Assembly: GCF_000003605.2 (NCBI RefSeq) | Contig: NW_003136714.1 | Coordinates: 1 to 20,000 of the forward strand | DNA: 20,000 nt | From: Saccoglossus kowalevskii | Lineage: Eukaryota; Hemichordata; Enteropneusta; Harrimaniidae | Reading direction: 5' to 3' | Part shown: piece by piece, positions 1 to 10,143 of the stretch | How the letters are laid out: each line of letters begins with the position of its first letter | How positions within the stretch are numbered: position 1 is the stretch's first letter | Made by a program: the position numbers and the translations under genes | Notes under the pieces: model-generated | What the model saw: only the letters and a program-made list of their open reading frames with translations | Databases searched by the model: none | What the model was told of the DNA's origin: nothing

Positions 1-130
1 GAAGAATAATTCCGCTTGTCGGAAAGGTCAGGGTAGAAAAGGAACACAATTTAATCAGACCCGCAGAAGATTCCTTCAGGTTGTCTGATATGTCAGTGTA
101 GAACAGGAACGCAATCTAATCAAACCTGCA
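1..130. repeat. Two diverged monomers at the left margin
   Basis: Unit 1 (1-65) differs from consensus at about 11 of 65 positions and unit 2 (66-130) at about 6, while unit 3 onward differs at only one or a few. Unit 1 contains CpGs (TCCGC, GTCGG, CCCGCA) that the consensus lacks, and its inner hairpin arms are disrupted. Its left arm copy ATCAGAC at 54-60 is intact. Decay of terminal repeats beside a homogenised core is typical of a satellite edge, so the array probably ends close to or just before base 1. The alternative is a locally mutated unit inside a longer array; sequence left of the window would decide. Confidence 0.75.
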
Positions 131-183
131 GAAGATTACTTCAGCTTGTCTGATATGTCAGTGTAGAACAAGAACACAATCTA

Positions 184-219
184 ATCAGACCTGCAGAAGA
201 CTACTTCAGCTTGTCTGAT
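184..219. other. Typical copy of the 36-base dyad found in each monomer
   Basis: This copy shows the palindrome repeated every 65 bases. In order: ATCAGAC (184-190), CT, GC, unpaired A, GAAG (196-199), loop ACTA, CTTC (204-207), unpaired A, GC, TT, GTCTGAT (213-219). The outer arms pair over 7 bases; the inner arms pair over 6 of 7, with a single A-A mismatch. Either strand could fold into a hairpin and the duplex could form a cruciform. It could equally be a binding site for a dimeric protein. What is seen is the symmetry only; function is not shown. A smaller overlapping hairpin, CTGA-TATG-TCAG (monomer 20-31), competes with the right outer arm. In many units the left arm reads ATCAAAC, which breaks one outer pair on the plus strand. 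Confidence 0.85.
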
Positions 220-715
220 ATGTCAGTGTAGAAAAAGAACACAATCTAATCAGACCTGCAGAAGATTACTTCAGCTTGTCTGATATGTCAGTGTAGAACA
301 GGAACCCAATCTAATCAAACCTGCAGAAGACTAATTCAGCTTGTCTGATATGTCAGTGTAGAACAAGAACACAATCTAATCAGACCTGCAGAAGACTACT
401 TCAGCTTGTCTGATATGTCAGTGTAGAAAAAGAACACAATCTAATCAGACCTGCAGAAGATTACTTCAGCTTGTCTGATATGTCAGTGTAGAACAGGAAC
501 CCAATCTAATCAAACCTGCAGAAGACTACTTCAGCTTGTCTGATATGTCAGTGTAGAACAAGAACACAATCTAATCAGACCTGCAGAAGACTACTTCAGC
601 TTGTCTGATATGTCAGTGTAGAACAAGAACACAATCTAATCAGACCTGCAGAAGACTACATCAGCTTGTCTGATATGTCAGTGTAGAACAAGAACACAAT
701 CTAATCAGACCTGCA

Positions 716-1235
716 GAAGACTACTTCAGCTTGTCTGATATGTCAGTGTAGAACAGGAACCCAATCTAATCAAACCTGCAGAAGACTACTTCAGCTTGTC
801 TGATATGTCAGTGTAGAACAGAAACCCAATCTAATCAAACCTGCAGAAGACTACTTCAGCTTGTCTGATATGTCAGTGTAGAACAGAAACCCAATCTAAT
901 CAAACCTGCAGAAGACTACTTCAGCTTGTCTGATATGTCAGTGTAGAACAGAAACCCAATCTAATCAAACCTGCAGAAGACTACTTCAGCTTGTCTGATA
1001 TGTCAGTGTAGAACAGAAACCCAATCTAATCAGACCTGCAGAAGACTACTTCAGCTTGTCTGATATGTCAGTGTAGAACAGAAACCCAATCTAATCAAAC
1101 CTGCAGAAGACTACTTCAGCTTGTCCGATATGTCAGTGTAGAACAGAAACCCAATCTAATCAAACCTGCAGAAGATTACTTCAGCTTGTCTGATATGTCA
1201 GTGTAGAACAAGAACACAATCTAATCAGAGCTGCA
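716..1235. repeat. C-rich higher-order module, copy 1
   Basis: Eight units in the order B-a, C-a, C-a, C-a, C-g, C-a, C-a carrying GTCCGAT instead of GTCTGAT, then a unit beginning GAAGATTACT with linker A. The same eight-unit order recurs at 4745-5265 and 7023-7542. The GTCCGAT unit is a rare marker found also at 3381, 4030, 7738, 11249, 12549 and 17099. In most of these places (1171, 4095, 7803, 11314, 12614, 17164) the following unit ends in CAGAGCTG. The fixed order shows that groups of monomers, not single ones, have been copied. Confidence 0.8.
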
Positions 1236-1300
1236 GAAGACTACTTCAGCTTGTCTGATATGTCAGTGTTGAACAAGAACACAATTTAATCAGACCTGCA

Positions 1301-2015
1301 GAAGACTACTTCAGCTTGTCTGATATGTCAGTGTAGAACAAGAACACAATCTAATCAGACCTGCAGAAGATTACTTCAGCTTGTCTGATATGTCAGTGTA
1401 GAACAGGAACCCAATCTAATCAAACCTGCAGAAGACTACTTCAGCTTGTCTGATATGTCAGTGTAGAACAAGAACACAATCTAATCAGACCTGCTGAAGA
1501 CTTCTTCAGCTTGTCTGATATGTCAGTGTAGAACAAGAACACAATCTAATCAGACCTGCAGAAGACTACTTCAGCTTGTCTGATATGTCAGTGTAGAACA
1601 AGAACACAATCTAATCAAACCTGCTGAAGACTACTTCAGCTTGTCTTATATGTCAGTGTAGAACAGGAACCCAATCTAATCAAACCTGCAGAAGACTACT
1701 TCAGCTTGTCTGATATGTCAGTGTAGAACAAGAACACAATCTAATCAGACCTGCAGAAGACTACTTCAGCTTGTCTGATATGTCAGTGTAGAACAAGAAC
1801 ACAATCTAATCAGACCTGCAGAAGACTACATCAGCTTGTCTGATATGTCAGTGTAGAACAAGAACACAATCTAATCAGACCTGCAGAAGACTACTTCAGC
1901 TTGTCTGATATGTCAGTGTAGAACAAGAACACAATCTAATCAGACCTGCAGAAGACTACTTCAGCTCGTCTGATATGTCAGTGTAGAACAAGAACCCAAT
2001 CTAATCAGACCTGCA
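1301..2015. repeat. 11-unit segment duplicated at 15864-16578
   Basis: Eleven units: A-g; GATTACT B-a; A-g ending CTGCT; ACTT-loop variant A-g; A-a ending CTGCT; B-a with GTCTTAT; A-g; A-g; A-g with GACTACATC; A-g; E-g. The segment at 15864-16578 has the same eleven in the same order. By eye the only difference over 715 bases is at 1967, where CTCGTC replaces CTTGTC. A shorter match runs from 11639 to 12093 (seven units: ACTT-loop variant through the GACTACATC unit and one more A-g). Near identity across more than 14 kb implies recent copying of a multi-unit block. Confidence 0.8.
1484..1519. other. Variant dyad with perfect inner stem (first of ten with ACTT loop)
   Basis: Here the base before GAAGA is T instead of A, so the inner arms become GCTGAAG and CTTCAGC, perfectly paired over 7 bases, and the loop changes from ACTA to ACTT. 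The PstI site becomes CTGCTG and is lost. Units with both changes start at 1496, 2536, 4550, 6893, 8323, 11639, 13134, 16059, 17684 and 18549. Three further units (1626, 3121, 16189) have only the A-to-T change and keep the ACTA loop. All ten double variants are preceded by a unit with linker A, except 4550, whose predecessor looks chimeric. That makes them descendants of one founder unit and good landmarks of the higher-order structure. Confidence 0.85.
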
Positions 2016-2470
2016 GAAGACTACTTCAGCTTGTCTGATATGTCAGTGTAGAACAAGAACACAATCTAATCAAACCTGCAGAAGACTACTTCAGCTTGTC
2101 TGATATGTCAGTGTAGAACAGAAACCCAATCTAATCAGACCTGCAGAAGACTACTTCAGCTTGTCTGATATGTCAGTGTAGAACAAGAACACAATCTAAT
2201 CAGACATGCAGAAGACTACTTCAGCTTGTCTGATATGTCAGTGTAGAACAGAAACCCAATCTAATCAAACCTGCAGAAGACTACTTCAGCTTGTCTGATA
2301 TGTCAGTGTAGAACAGAAACCCAATCTAATCAAACCTGCAGAAGACTACTTCAGCTTGTCTGATATGTCAGTGTAGAACAGAAACCCAATCTAATCAGAC
2401 CTGCAGAAGACTACTTCAGCTTGTCTGATATGTCAGTGTAGAACAAGAACACAATCTAATCAAACCTGCA

Positions 2471-2860
2471 GAAGACTACTTCAGCTTGTCTGATATGTCA
2501 GTGTAGAACAAGAACACAATCTAATCAGACCTGCTGAAGACTTCTTCAGCTTGTCTGATATGTCAGTGTAGAACAAGAACCCAATCTAATCAGACCTGCA
2601 GAAGACTACTTCAGCTTGTCTGATATGTCAGTGTAGAACAAGAACACAATCTAATCAAACCTGCAGAAGACTACTTCAGCTTGTCTGATATGTCAGTGTA
2701 GAACAGAAACCCAATCTAATCAGACCTGCAGAAGACTACTTCAGCTTGTCTGATATGTCAGTGTAGAACAGGAACCCAATCTAATCAGACCTGCAGAAGA
2801 CTACTTCAGCTTGTCTGATATGTCAGTGTAGAACAAGAACACAATCTAATCAGACCTGCA
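2471..2860. repeat. Six-unit segment matching 8258-8647
   Basis: Order: A-g ending CTGCT; ACTT-loop variant with linker E-g; A-a; C-g; B-g; A-g. The region 8258-8647 has the same order. These are the only two places where the ACTT-loop unit carries linker E. B-g, with its CAGAC ending, is also unusual because linker B is nearly always followed by CAAAC. Two rare features shared in the same order make common descent by block copying far more likely than coincidence. Confidence 0.75.
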
Positions 2861-3900
2861 GAAGACTACTTCAGCTTGTCTGATATGTCAGTGTAGAACA
2901 AGAACACAATCTAATCAGACATGCAGAAGACTACTTCAGCTTGTCTGATATGTCAGTGTAGAACAGAAACCCAATCTAATCAAACCTGCAGAAGACTACT
3001 TCAGCTTGTCTGGTATGTCAGTGTAGAACAGAAACCCAATCTAATCAAACCTGCAGAAGACTACTTCAGCTTGTCTGATATGTCAGTGTAGAACAGAAAC
3101 CCAATCTAATCAAACCTGCTGAAGACTACTTCAGCTTGTCTGATATGTCAGTGTAGAACAGAAACCCAATCTAATCAAACCTGCAGAAGACTACTTCAGC
3201 TTGTCTGATATGTCAGTGTAGAACAGAAACCCAATCTAATCAAACCTGCAGAAGACTACTTCAGCTTGTCTGATATGTCAGTGTAGAACAGAAACCCAAT
3301 CTAATCAGACCTGCAGAAGACTACTTCAGCTTGTCTGATATGTCAGTGTAGAACAGAAACCCAATCTAATCAAACCTGCAGAAGACTACTTCAGCTTGTC
3401 CGATATGTCAGTGTAGAACAGAAACCCAATCTAATCAAACCTGCAGAAGATTACTTCAGCTTGTCTGATATGTCAGTGTAGAACAAGAACACAATCTAAT
3501 CAGACCTGCAGAAGACTACTTCAGCTTGTCTGATATGTCAGTGTAGAACAAGAACACAATTTAATCAGACCTGCAGAAGACTACTTCAGCTTGTCTGATA
3601 TGTCAGTGTAGAACAAGAACACAATCTAATCAGACCTGCAGAAGACTACTTCAGCTTGTCTGATATGTCAGTGTAGAACAGAAACCCAATCTAATCAGAC
3701 CTGCAGAAGACTACTTCAGCTTGTCTGATATGTCAGTGTAGAACAAGAACACAATCTAATCAGACATGCAGAAGACTACTTCAGCTTGTCTGATATGTCA
3801 GTGTAGAACAGAAACCCAATCTAATCAAACCTGCAGAAGACTACTTCAGCTTGTCTGATATGTCAGTGTAGAACAGAAACCCAATCTAATCAAACCTGCA

Positions 3901-3964
3901 GAAGACTACTTCAGCTTGTCTGACATGTCAGTGTAGAACGAAACCCAATCTAATCAGACCTGCA
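3901..3964. repeat. 64-base monomer with one-base deletion
   Basis: The linker reads GAACGAAACCC where C-type units read GAACAGAAACCC, so one base is missing and the array phase shifts by -1 from 3965 on. The unit also has GACATG instead of GATATG. It is the first length variant from the left edge. Confidence 0.85.
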
Positions 3965-4484
3965 GAAGACTACTTCAGCTTGTCTGATATGTCAGTGTAG
4001 AACAGAAACCCAGTCTAATCAAACCTGCAGAAGACTACTTCAGCTTGTCCGATATGTCAGTGTAGAACAGAAACCCAATCTAATCAAACCTGCAGAAGAT
4101 TACTTCAGCTTGTCTGATATGTCAGTGTAGAACAAGAACACAATCTAATCAGAGCTGCAGAAGACTACTTCAGCTTGTCTGATATGTCAGTGTAGAACAA
4201 GAACACAATCTAATCAGACCTGCAGAAGACTACTTCAGCTTGTCTGATATGTCAGTGTAGAAAAAGAACACAATCTAATCAGACCTGCAGAAGATTACTT
4301 CAGCTTGTCTGATATGTCAGTGTAGAACAGGAACCCAATCTAATCAAACCTGCAGAAGACTACTTCAGCTTGTCTGATATGTCAGTGTAGAACAAGAACA
4401 CAATCTAATCAGACCTGCAGAAGACTACTTCAGCTTGTCTGATATGTCAGTGTAGAAAAAGAACACAATCTAATTAGACCTGCA

Positions 4485-4549
4485 GAAGATTACTTCAGCT
4501 TGTCTGATATGTCAGTGTAGAACAGGAACCCAATCCAATCAGACCTGCT
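4485..4549. repeat. Apparent chimeric monomer (B start, A-type end)
   Basis: The first part matches a GATTACT/linker-B unit, but the last part reads CAATCCAATCAGACCTGCT, the ending of the unit that precedes an ACTT-loop variant rather than the usual CAAACCTGCA of B units. In the matching block at 17554-17683 these two halves belong to two consecutive units. The simplest explanation is loss of 65 bases by unequal exchange or slippage inside the pair, leaving one hybrid unit. The extra T-to-C change (CAATCC) is private to this copy. Confidence 0.6.
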
Positions 4550-4744
4550 GAAGACTTCTTCAGCTTGTCTGATATGTCAGTGTAGAACAAGAACACAATC
4601 TAATCAGACCTGCAGAAGACTACTTCAGCTTGTCTGATATGTCAGTGTAGAACAAGAACACAATCTAATCAGACCTGCAGAAGACTACTTCAGCTTGTCT
4701 GATATGTCAGTGTAGAACAAGAACACAATCTAATCAAACCTGCA

Positions 4745-5265
4745 GAAGACTACTTCAGCTTGTCTGATATGTCAGTGTAGAACAGGAACCCAATCTAATC
4801 AAACCTGCAGAAGACTACTTCAGCTTGTCTGATATGTCAGTGTAGAACAGAAACCCAATCTAATCAAACCTGCAGAAGACTACTTCAGCTTGTCTGATAT
4901 GTCAGTGTAGAACAGAAACCCAATCTAATCAAACCTGCAGAAGACTACTTCAGCTTGTCTGATATGTCAGTGTAGAACAGAAACCCAATCTAATCAAACC
5001 TGCAGAAGACTACTTCAGCTTGTCTGATATGTCAGTGTAGAACAGAAACCCAATCTAATCAGACCTGCAGAAGACTACTTCAGCTTGTCTGATATGTCAG
5101 TGTAGAACAGAAACCCAATCTAATCAAACCTGCAGAAGACTACTTCAGCTTGTCCGATATGTCAGTGTAGAACAGAAACCCAATCTAAATCAAACCTGCA
5201 GAAGATTACTTCAGCTTGTCTGATATGTCAGTGTAGAACAAGAACCCAATCTAATCAAACCTGCA
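4745..5265. repeat. C-rich higher-order module, copy 2
   Basis: Same eight-unit order as 716-1235 (B-a, three C-a, C-g, C-a, GTCCGAT C-a, GATTACT unit). Differences are one extra A in the unit at 5135 (CTAAATC for CTAATC) and linker E with CAAAC in the last unit instead of linker A with CAGAGCTG. It lies four units after the ACTT-loop unit start at 4550, with intervening order A-g, A-g, A-a, like 17684-17943. Confidence 0.8.
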
Positions 5266-5331
5266 GAAAGACTACTTCAGCTTGTCTGATATGTCAGTGT
5301 AGAACAAGAACACAATCTAATCAGACCTGCA
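5135..5331. repeat. Local cluster of one-base insertions
   Basis: Two of three consecutive units are 66 bases: the unit at 5135 has CTAAATC, and the unit at 5266 begins GAAAGACT instead of GAAGACT. Both are extra A residues extending A runs. Elsewhere in the core such indels are thousands of bases apart. The pair could be real slippage mutations or homopolymer errors in the sequence; read-level evidence would distinguish them. Confidence 0.8.
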
Positions 5332-5526
5332 GAAGACTACTTCAGCTTGTCTGATATGTCAGTGTAGAACAAGAACACAATCTAATCAGACCTGCAGAAG
5401 ACTACTTCAGCTTGTCTGATATGTCAGTGTAGAACAAGAACACAATCTAATCAGACCTGCAGAAGACTGCTTCAGCTTGTCTGATATGTCAGTGTAGAAC
5501 AAGAACACAATCTAATCAGACCTGCA

Positions 5527-5981
5527 GAAGACTACTTCAGCTTGTCTGATATGTCAGTGTAGAACAAGAACCCAATCTAATCAGACCTGCAGAAGACTAC
5601 TTCAGCTTGTCTGATATGTCAGTGTAGAACAAGAACACAATCTAATCAAACCTGCAGAAGACTACTTCAGCTTGTCTGATATGTCAGTGTAGAACAGAAA
5701 CCCAATCTAATCAGACCTGCAGAAGACTACTTCAGCTTGTCTGATATGTCAGTGTAGAACAGAAACCAAATCTAATCAGACCTGCAGAAGACTACTTCAG
5801 CTTGTCTGATATGTCAGTGTAGAACAGAAACCCAATCTAATCAGACCTGCAGAAGACTACTTCAGCTTGTCTGATATGTCAGTGTAGAACAGAAACCCAA
5901 TCTAATCAGACCTGCAGAAGACTACTTCAGCTTGTCTGATATGTCAGTGTAGAAGAGAAACCCAATCTAATCAGACCTGCA
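5527..5981. repeat. F/G-marked higher-order module, copy 1
   Basis: Seven units in the order E-g, A-a, C-g, F-g, C-g, C-g, G-g. Linker F (AAACCAAAT) and linker G (AAGAGAAACCC) are rare and occur three units apart here. Other copies lie at 10794-11248, 13459-13848 and 19069-19523; 18159-18418 holds only the first four units. The constant spacing of the two rare markers is direct evidence of higher-order copying. Confidence 0.8.
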
Positions 5982-6501
5982 GAAGACTACTTCAGCTTGT
6001 CTGATATGTCAGTGTAGAACAAGAACACAATCTAATCAGACCTGCAGAAGACTACTTCAGCTTGTCTGATATGTCAGTGTAGAACAAGAACACAATCTAA
6101 TCAGACCTGCAGAAGACTACTTCAGCTTGTCTGATATGTCAGTGTAGAACAAGAACACAATCTAATCAGACCTGCAGAAGACTACTTCAGCTTGTCTGCT
6201 ATGTCAGTGTAGAACAAGAACCCAATCTAATCAGACCTGCAGAAGACTACTTCAGCTTGTCTGATATGTCAGTGTAGAACAAGAACACAATCTAATCAAA
6301 CCTGCAGAAGACTACTTCAGCTTGTCTGATATGTAAGTGTAGAACAGAAACCCAATCTAATCAGACCTGCAGAAGACTACTTCAGCTTGTCTGATATGTC
6401 AGTGTAGAACAGAAACCCAATCTAGTCAGACCTGCAGAAGACTACTTCAGCTTGTCTGATATGTCAGTGTAGAACAGGAACACAATCTAATCAAACCTGC
6501 A

Positions 6502-6567
6502 GAAGACTACTTCAGCTTGTCTGATATGTCAGTGTAGAAAAAAGAACACAATCTAATCAGACCTGCA
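6502..6567. repeat. 66-base D-type monomer with one extra A
   Basis: The linker reads GAAAAAAGAACACA, one A more than other D units, and shifts the phase by +1. The units that follow are irregular too: two E-g units, one with GACTACGTC, then GACTCCTTC with GTATGAT at 6698. The GACTCCTTC plus GTATGAT combination recurs once, at 12939, again preceded by E-g and followed by a GATTACT B-a unit. Confidence 0.75.
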
Positions 6568-7022
6568 GAAGACTACTTCAGCTTGTCTGATATGTCAGTG
6601 TAGAACAAGAACCCAATCTAATCAGACCTGCAGAAGACTACGTCAGCTTGTCTGATATGTCAGTGTAGAACAAGAACCCAATCTAATCAGACCTGCAGAA
6701 GACTCCTTCAGCTTGTATGATATGTCAGTGTAGAAAAAGAACACAATCTAATCAGACCTGCAGAAGATTACTTCAGCTTGTCTGATATGTCAGTGTAGAA
6801 CAGGAACCCAATCTAATCAAACCTGCAGAAGACTACTTCAGCTTGTCTGATATGTCAGTGTAGAACAAGAACACAATCTAATCAGACCTGCTGAAGACTT
6901 CTTCAGCTTGTCTGATATGTCAGTGTAGAACAAGAACACAATCTAATCAGACCTGCAGAAGACTACTTCAGCTTGTCTGATATGTCAGTGTAGAACAAGA
7001 ACACAATCTAATCAGACCTGCA

Positions 7023-7542
7023 GAAGACTACTTCAGCTTGTCTGATATGTCAGTGTAGAACAGGAACCCAATCTAATCAAACCTGCAGAAGACTACTTCA
7101 GCTTGTCTGATATGTCAGTGTAGAACAGAAACCCAATCTAATCAAACCTGCAGAAGACTACTTCAGCTTGTCTGATATGTCAGTGTAGAACAGAAACCCA
7201 ATCTAATCAAACCTGCAGAAGACTACTTCAGCTTGTCTGATATGTCAGTGTAGAACAGAAACCCAATCTAATCAAACCTGCAGAAGACTACTTCAGCTTG
7301 TCTGATATGTCAGTGTAGAACAGAAACCCAATCTAATCAGACCTGCAGAAGACTACTTCAGCTTGTCTGATATGTCAGTGTAGAACAGAAACCCAATCTA
7401 ATCAAACCTGCAGAAGACTACTTCAGCTTGTCCGATATGTCAGTGTAGAACAGAAACCCAATCTAATCAAACCTGCAGAAGATTACTTCAGCTTGTCTGA
7501 TATGTCAGTGTAGAACAAGAACACAATCTAATCAAACCTGCA
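7023..7542. repeat. C-rich higher-order module, copy 3
   Basis: Eight units in the same order as 716-1235: B-a, C-a, C-a, C-a, C-g, C-a, GTCCGAT C-a, GATTACT A-a. Only the last ending (CAAACCTG for CAGAGCTG) differs at the level I scored. It follows the ACTT-loop unit at 6893 after one A-g unit. A second GTCCGAT unit appears only five units later (7738), which suggests that part of the module was duplicated locally. Confidence 0.8.
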
Positions 7543-8257
7543 GAAGACTACTTCAGCTTGTCTGATATGTCAGTGTTGAACAGAAACCCAATCTAATCAA
7601 ACCTGCAGAAGACTACTTCAGCTTGTCTGATATGTCAGTGTAGAACAGAAACCCAATCTAATCAGACCTGCAGAAGACTACTTCAGCTTGTCTGATATGT
7701 CAGTGTAGAACAAGAACCCAATCTAATCAAACCTGCAGAAGACTACTTCAGCTTGTCCGATATGTCAGTGTAGAACAGAAACCGAATCTAATCAAACCTG
7801 CAGAAGATTACTTCAGCTTGTCTGATATGTCAGTGTAGAACAAGAACACAATCTAATCAGAGCTGCAGAAGACTACTTCAGCTTGTCTGATATGTCAGTG
7901 TAGAACAAGAACACAATCTAATCAGACCTGCAGAAGATTACTTCAGCTTGTCTGATATGTCAGTGTAGAAAAAGAACACAATCTAATCAGACCTGCAGGT
8001 GATTACTTCAGCTTGTCTGATATGTCAGTGTAGAACAAGAACACAATCTAATCAGACCTGCAGAAGACTACTTCAGCTTGTCTGATATGTCAGTGTAGAA
8101 AAAGAACACAATCTAATCAGACCTGCAGAAGATTACTTCAGCTTGTCTGATATGTCAGTGTAGAACAAGAACACAATCTAATCAGACCTGCAGAAGACTA
8201 CTTCAGCTTGTCTGATATGTCAGTGTAGAACAAGAACCCAATCTAATCAAACCTGCA

Positions 8258-8647
8258 GAAGACTACTTCAGCTTGTCTGATATGTCAGTGTAGAACAAGA
8301 ACACAATCTAATCAGACCTGCTGAAGACTTCTTCAGCTTGTCTGATATGTCAGTGTAGAACAAGAACCCAATCTAATCAGACCTGCAGAAGACTACTTCA
8401 GCTTGTCTGATATGTCAGTGTAGAACAAGAACACAATCTAATCAAACCTGCAGAAGACTACTTCAGCTTGTCTGATATGTCAGTGTAGAACAGAAACCCA
8501 ATCTAATCAGACCTGCAGAAGACTACTTCAGCTTGTCTGATATGTCAGTGTAGAACAGGAACCCAATCTAATCAGACCTGCAGAAGACTACTTCAGCTTG
8601 TCTGATATGTCAGTGTAGAACAAGAACACAATCTAATCAGACCTGCA
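8258..8647. repeat. Six-unit segment matching 2471-2860
   Basis: Order A-g ending CTGCT, ACTT-loop variant with linker E-g, A-a, C-g, B-g, A-g, identical in order to 2471-2860. After it the two copies differ: here A-g units continue, while the left copy goes on with a CAGACATG unit. The end of the match therefore marks an exchange breakpoint near 8647. Confidence 0.7.
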
Positions 8648-9167
8648 GAAGACTACTTCAGCTTGTCTGATATGTCAGTGTAGAACAAGAACACAATCTA
8701 ATCAGACCTGCAGAAGACTACTTCAGCTTGTCTGATATGTCAGTGTAGAACAAGAACACAATCTAATCAGACCTGCAGAAGACTACTTCAGCTTGTCTGA
8801 TATGTCAGTGTAGAACAAGAACACAATCTAATCAGACCTGCAGAAGACTACTTCAGCTTGTCTGATATGTCAGTGTAGAACAAGAACCCAATCTAATCAG
8901 ACCTGCAGAAGACTACTTCAGCTTGTCTGATATGTCAGTGTAGAACAAGAACACAATCTAATCAAACCTGCAGAAGACTACTTCAGCTTGTCTGATATGT
9001 CAGTGTAGAACAAGAACCCAATCTAATCAGACCTGCAGAAGACTACTTCAGCTTGTCTGATATGTCAGTGTAGAACAGAAACCCAATCTAATCAGACCTG
9101 CAGAAGACTACTTCAGCTTGTCTGATATGTCAGTGTAGAACAGAAACCCAATCTAATCAAACCTGCA

Positions 9168-10143
9168 GAAGACTACTTCAGCTTGTCTGATATGTCAGTG
9201 TAGAACAGAAACCCAATCTAATCAGACCTGCAGAAGACTACTTCAGCTTGTCTGATATGTCAGTGTAGAACAAGAACACAATCTAATCAGACCTGCAGAA
9301 GACTACTTCAGCTTGTCTGATATGTCAGTGTAGAACAAGAACACAATCTAATCAGACCTGCAGAAGACTACTTCAGCTTGTCTGATATGTCAGTGTAGAA
9401 CAGGAACACAATCTAATCAGACCTGCAGAAGACTACTTCAGCTTGTCTGATATGTCAGTGTAGAACAAGAACACAATCTAATCAGACCTGCAGAAGACTA
9501 CTTCAGCTTGTCTGATATGTCAGTGTAGAACAAGAACACAATCTAATCAGACCTGCAGAAGACTACTTCAGCTTGTCTGATATGTCAGTGTAGAACAAGA
9601 ACACAATCTAATCAGACCTGCAGAAGACTACTTCAGCTTGTCTGATATGTCAGTGTAGAACAAGAACACAATCTAATCAGACCTGCAGAAGACTACTTCA
9701 GCTTGTCTGATATGTCAGTGTAGAACAAGAACACAATCTAATCAGACCTGCAGAAGACTACTCCAGCTTGTCTGATATGTCAGTGTAGAACAAGAACACA
9801 ATCTAATCAAACCTGCAGAAGACTACTTCAGCTTGTCTGATATGTCAGTGTAGAACAAGAACCCAATCTAATCAGACCTGCAGAAGACTACTTCAGCTTG
9901 TCTGATATGTCAGTGTAGAACAGAAACCCAATCTAATCAGACCTGCAGAAGACTACTTCAGCTTGTCTGATATGTCAGTGTAGAACAGAAACCCAATCTA
10001 ATCAAACCTGCAGAAGACTACTTCAGCTTGTCTGATATGTCAGTGTAGAACAGAAACCCAATCTAATCAGACTCTGCAGAAGACTACTTCAGCTTGTCTG
10101 ATATGTCAGTGTAGAACAGAAACCCAATCTAATCAAACCTGCA
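9168..10143. repeat. H-marked higher-order module, copy 1
   Basis: Fifteen units: C-g, A-g, A-g, H-g, five A-g, A-a with ACTCCAGC, E-g, C-g, C-a, C-g, C-a. Linker H (AACAGGAACACA) and the ACTCCAGC change are rare markers. The module recurs at 14369-15213 in a 13-unit form and in part at 15214-15863. The unit at 10013 has one extra base (GACTCTGCA for GACCTGCA), which shifts the phase by +1. Confidence 0.75.

Larger units (their letters stand above)
3641..4809. repeat. 18-unit higher-order segment matching 16709-17943
   Basis: Order: C-g; A ending CAGACATG; C-a; C-a; C-g; C-a; GTCCGAT C-a; GATTACT A ending CAGAGCTG; A-g; D-g; GATTACT B-a; A-g; D-g; GATTACT B; ACTT-loop A-g; A-g; A-a; B-a. The region 16709-17943 has the same sequence of units plus one extra (17619, GACTAATTC, A-g ending CTGCT) just before its ACTT-loop unit. 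This is the longest shared higher-order block I could follow. The CAGACATG marker also occurs in the units at 2146 and 2861, each followed by two C-a units. Confidence 0.75.

Noticed and set aside
184-219. Each unit as a tandem MITE with terminal inverted repeats ATCAGAC / GTCTGAT
   Set aside because: No target-site duplication can be seen (TA on one side, AT on the other), and units join seamlessly through a shared linker, so ordinary satellite amplification explains the pattern.
230-245. Steroid-receptor-like half sites (AGAACA twice in A-type linkers)
   Set aside because: The hexamers are adjacent direct repeats without the usual three-base spacing or inversion, and B, C and D linkers destroy them; no promoter or gene is nearby.
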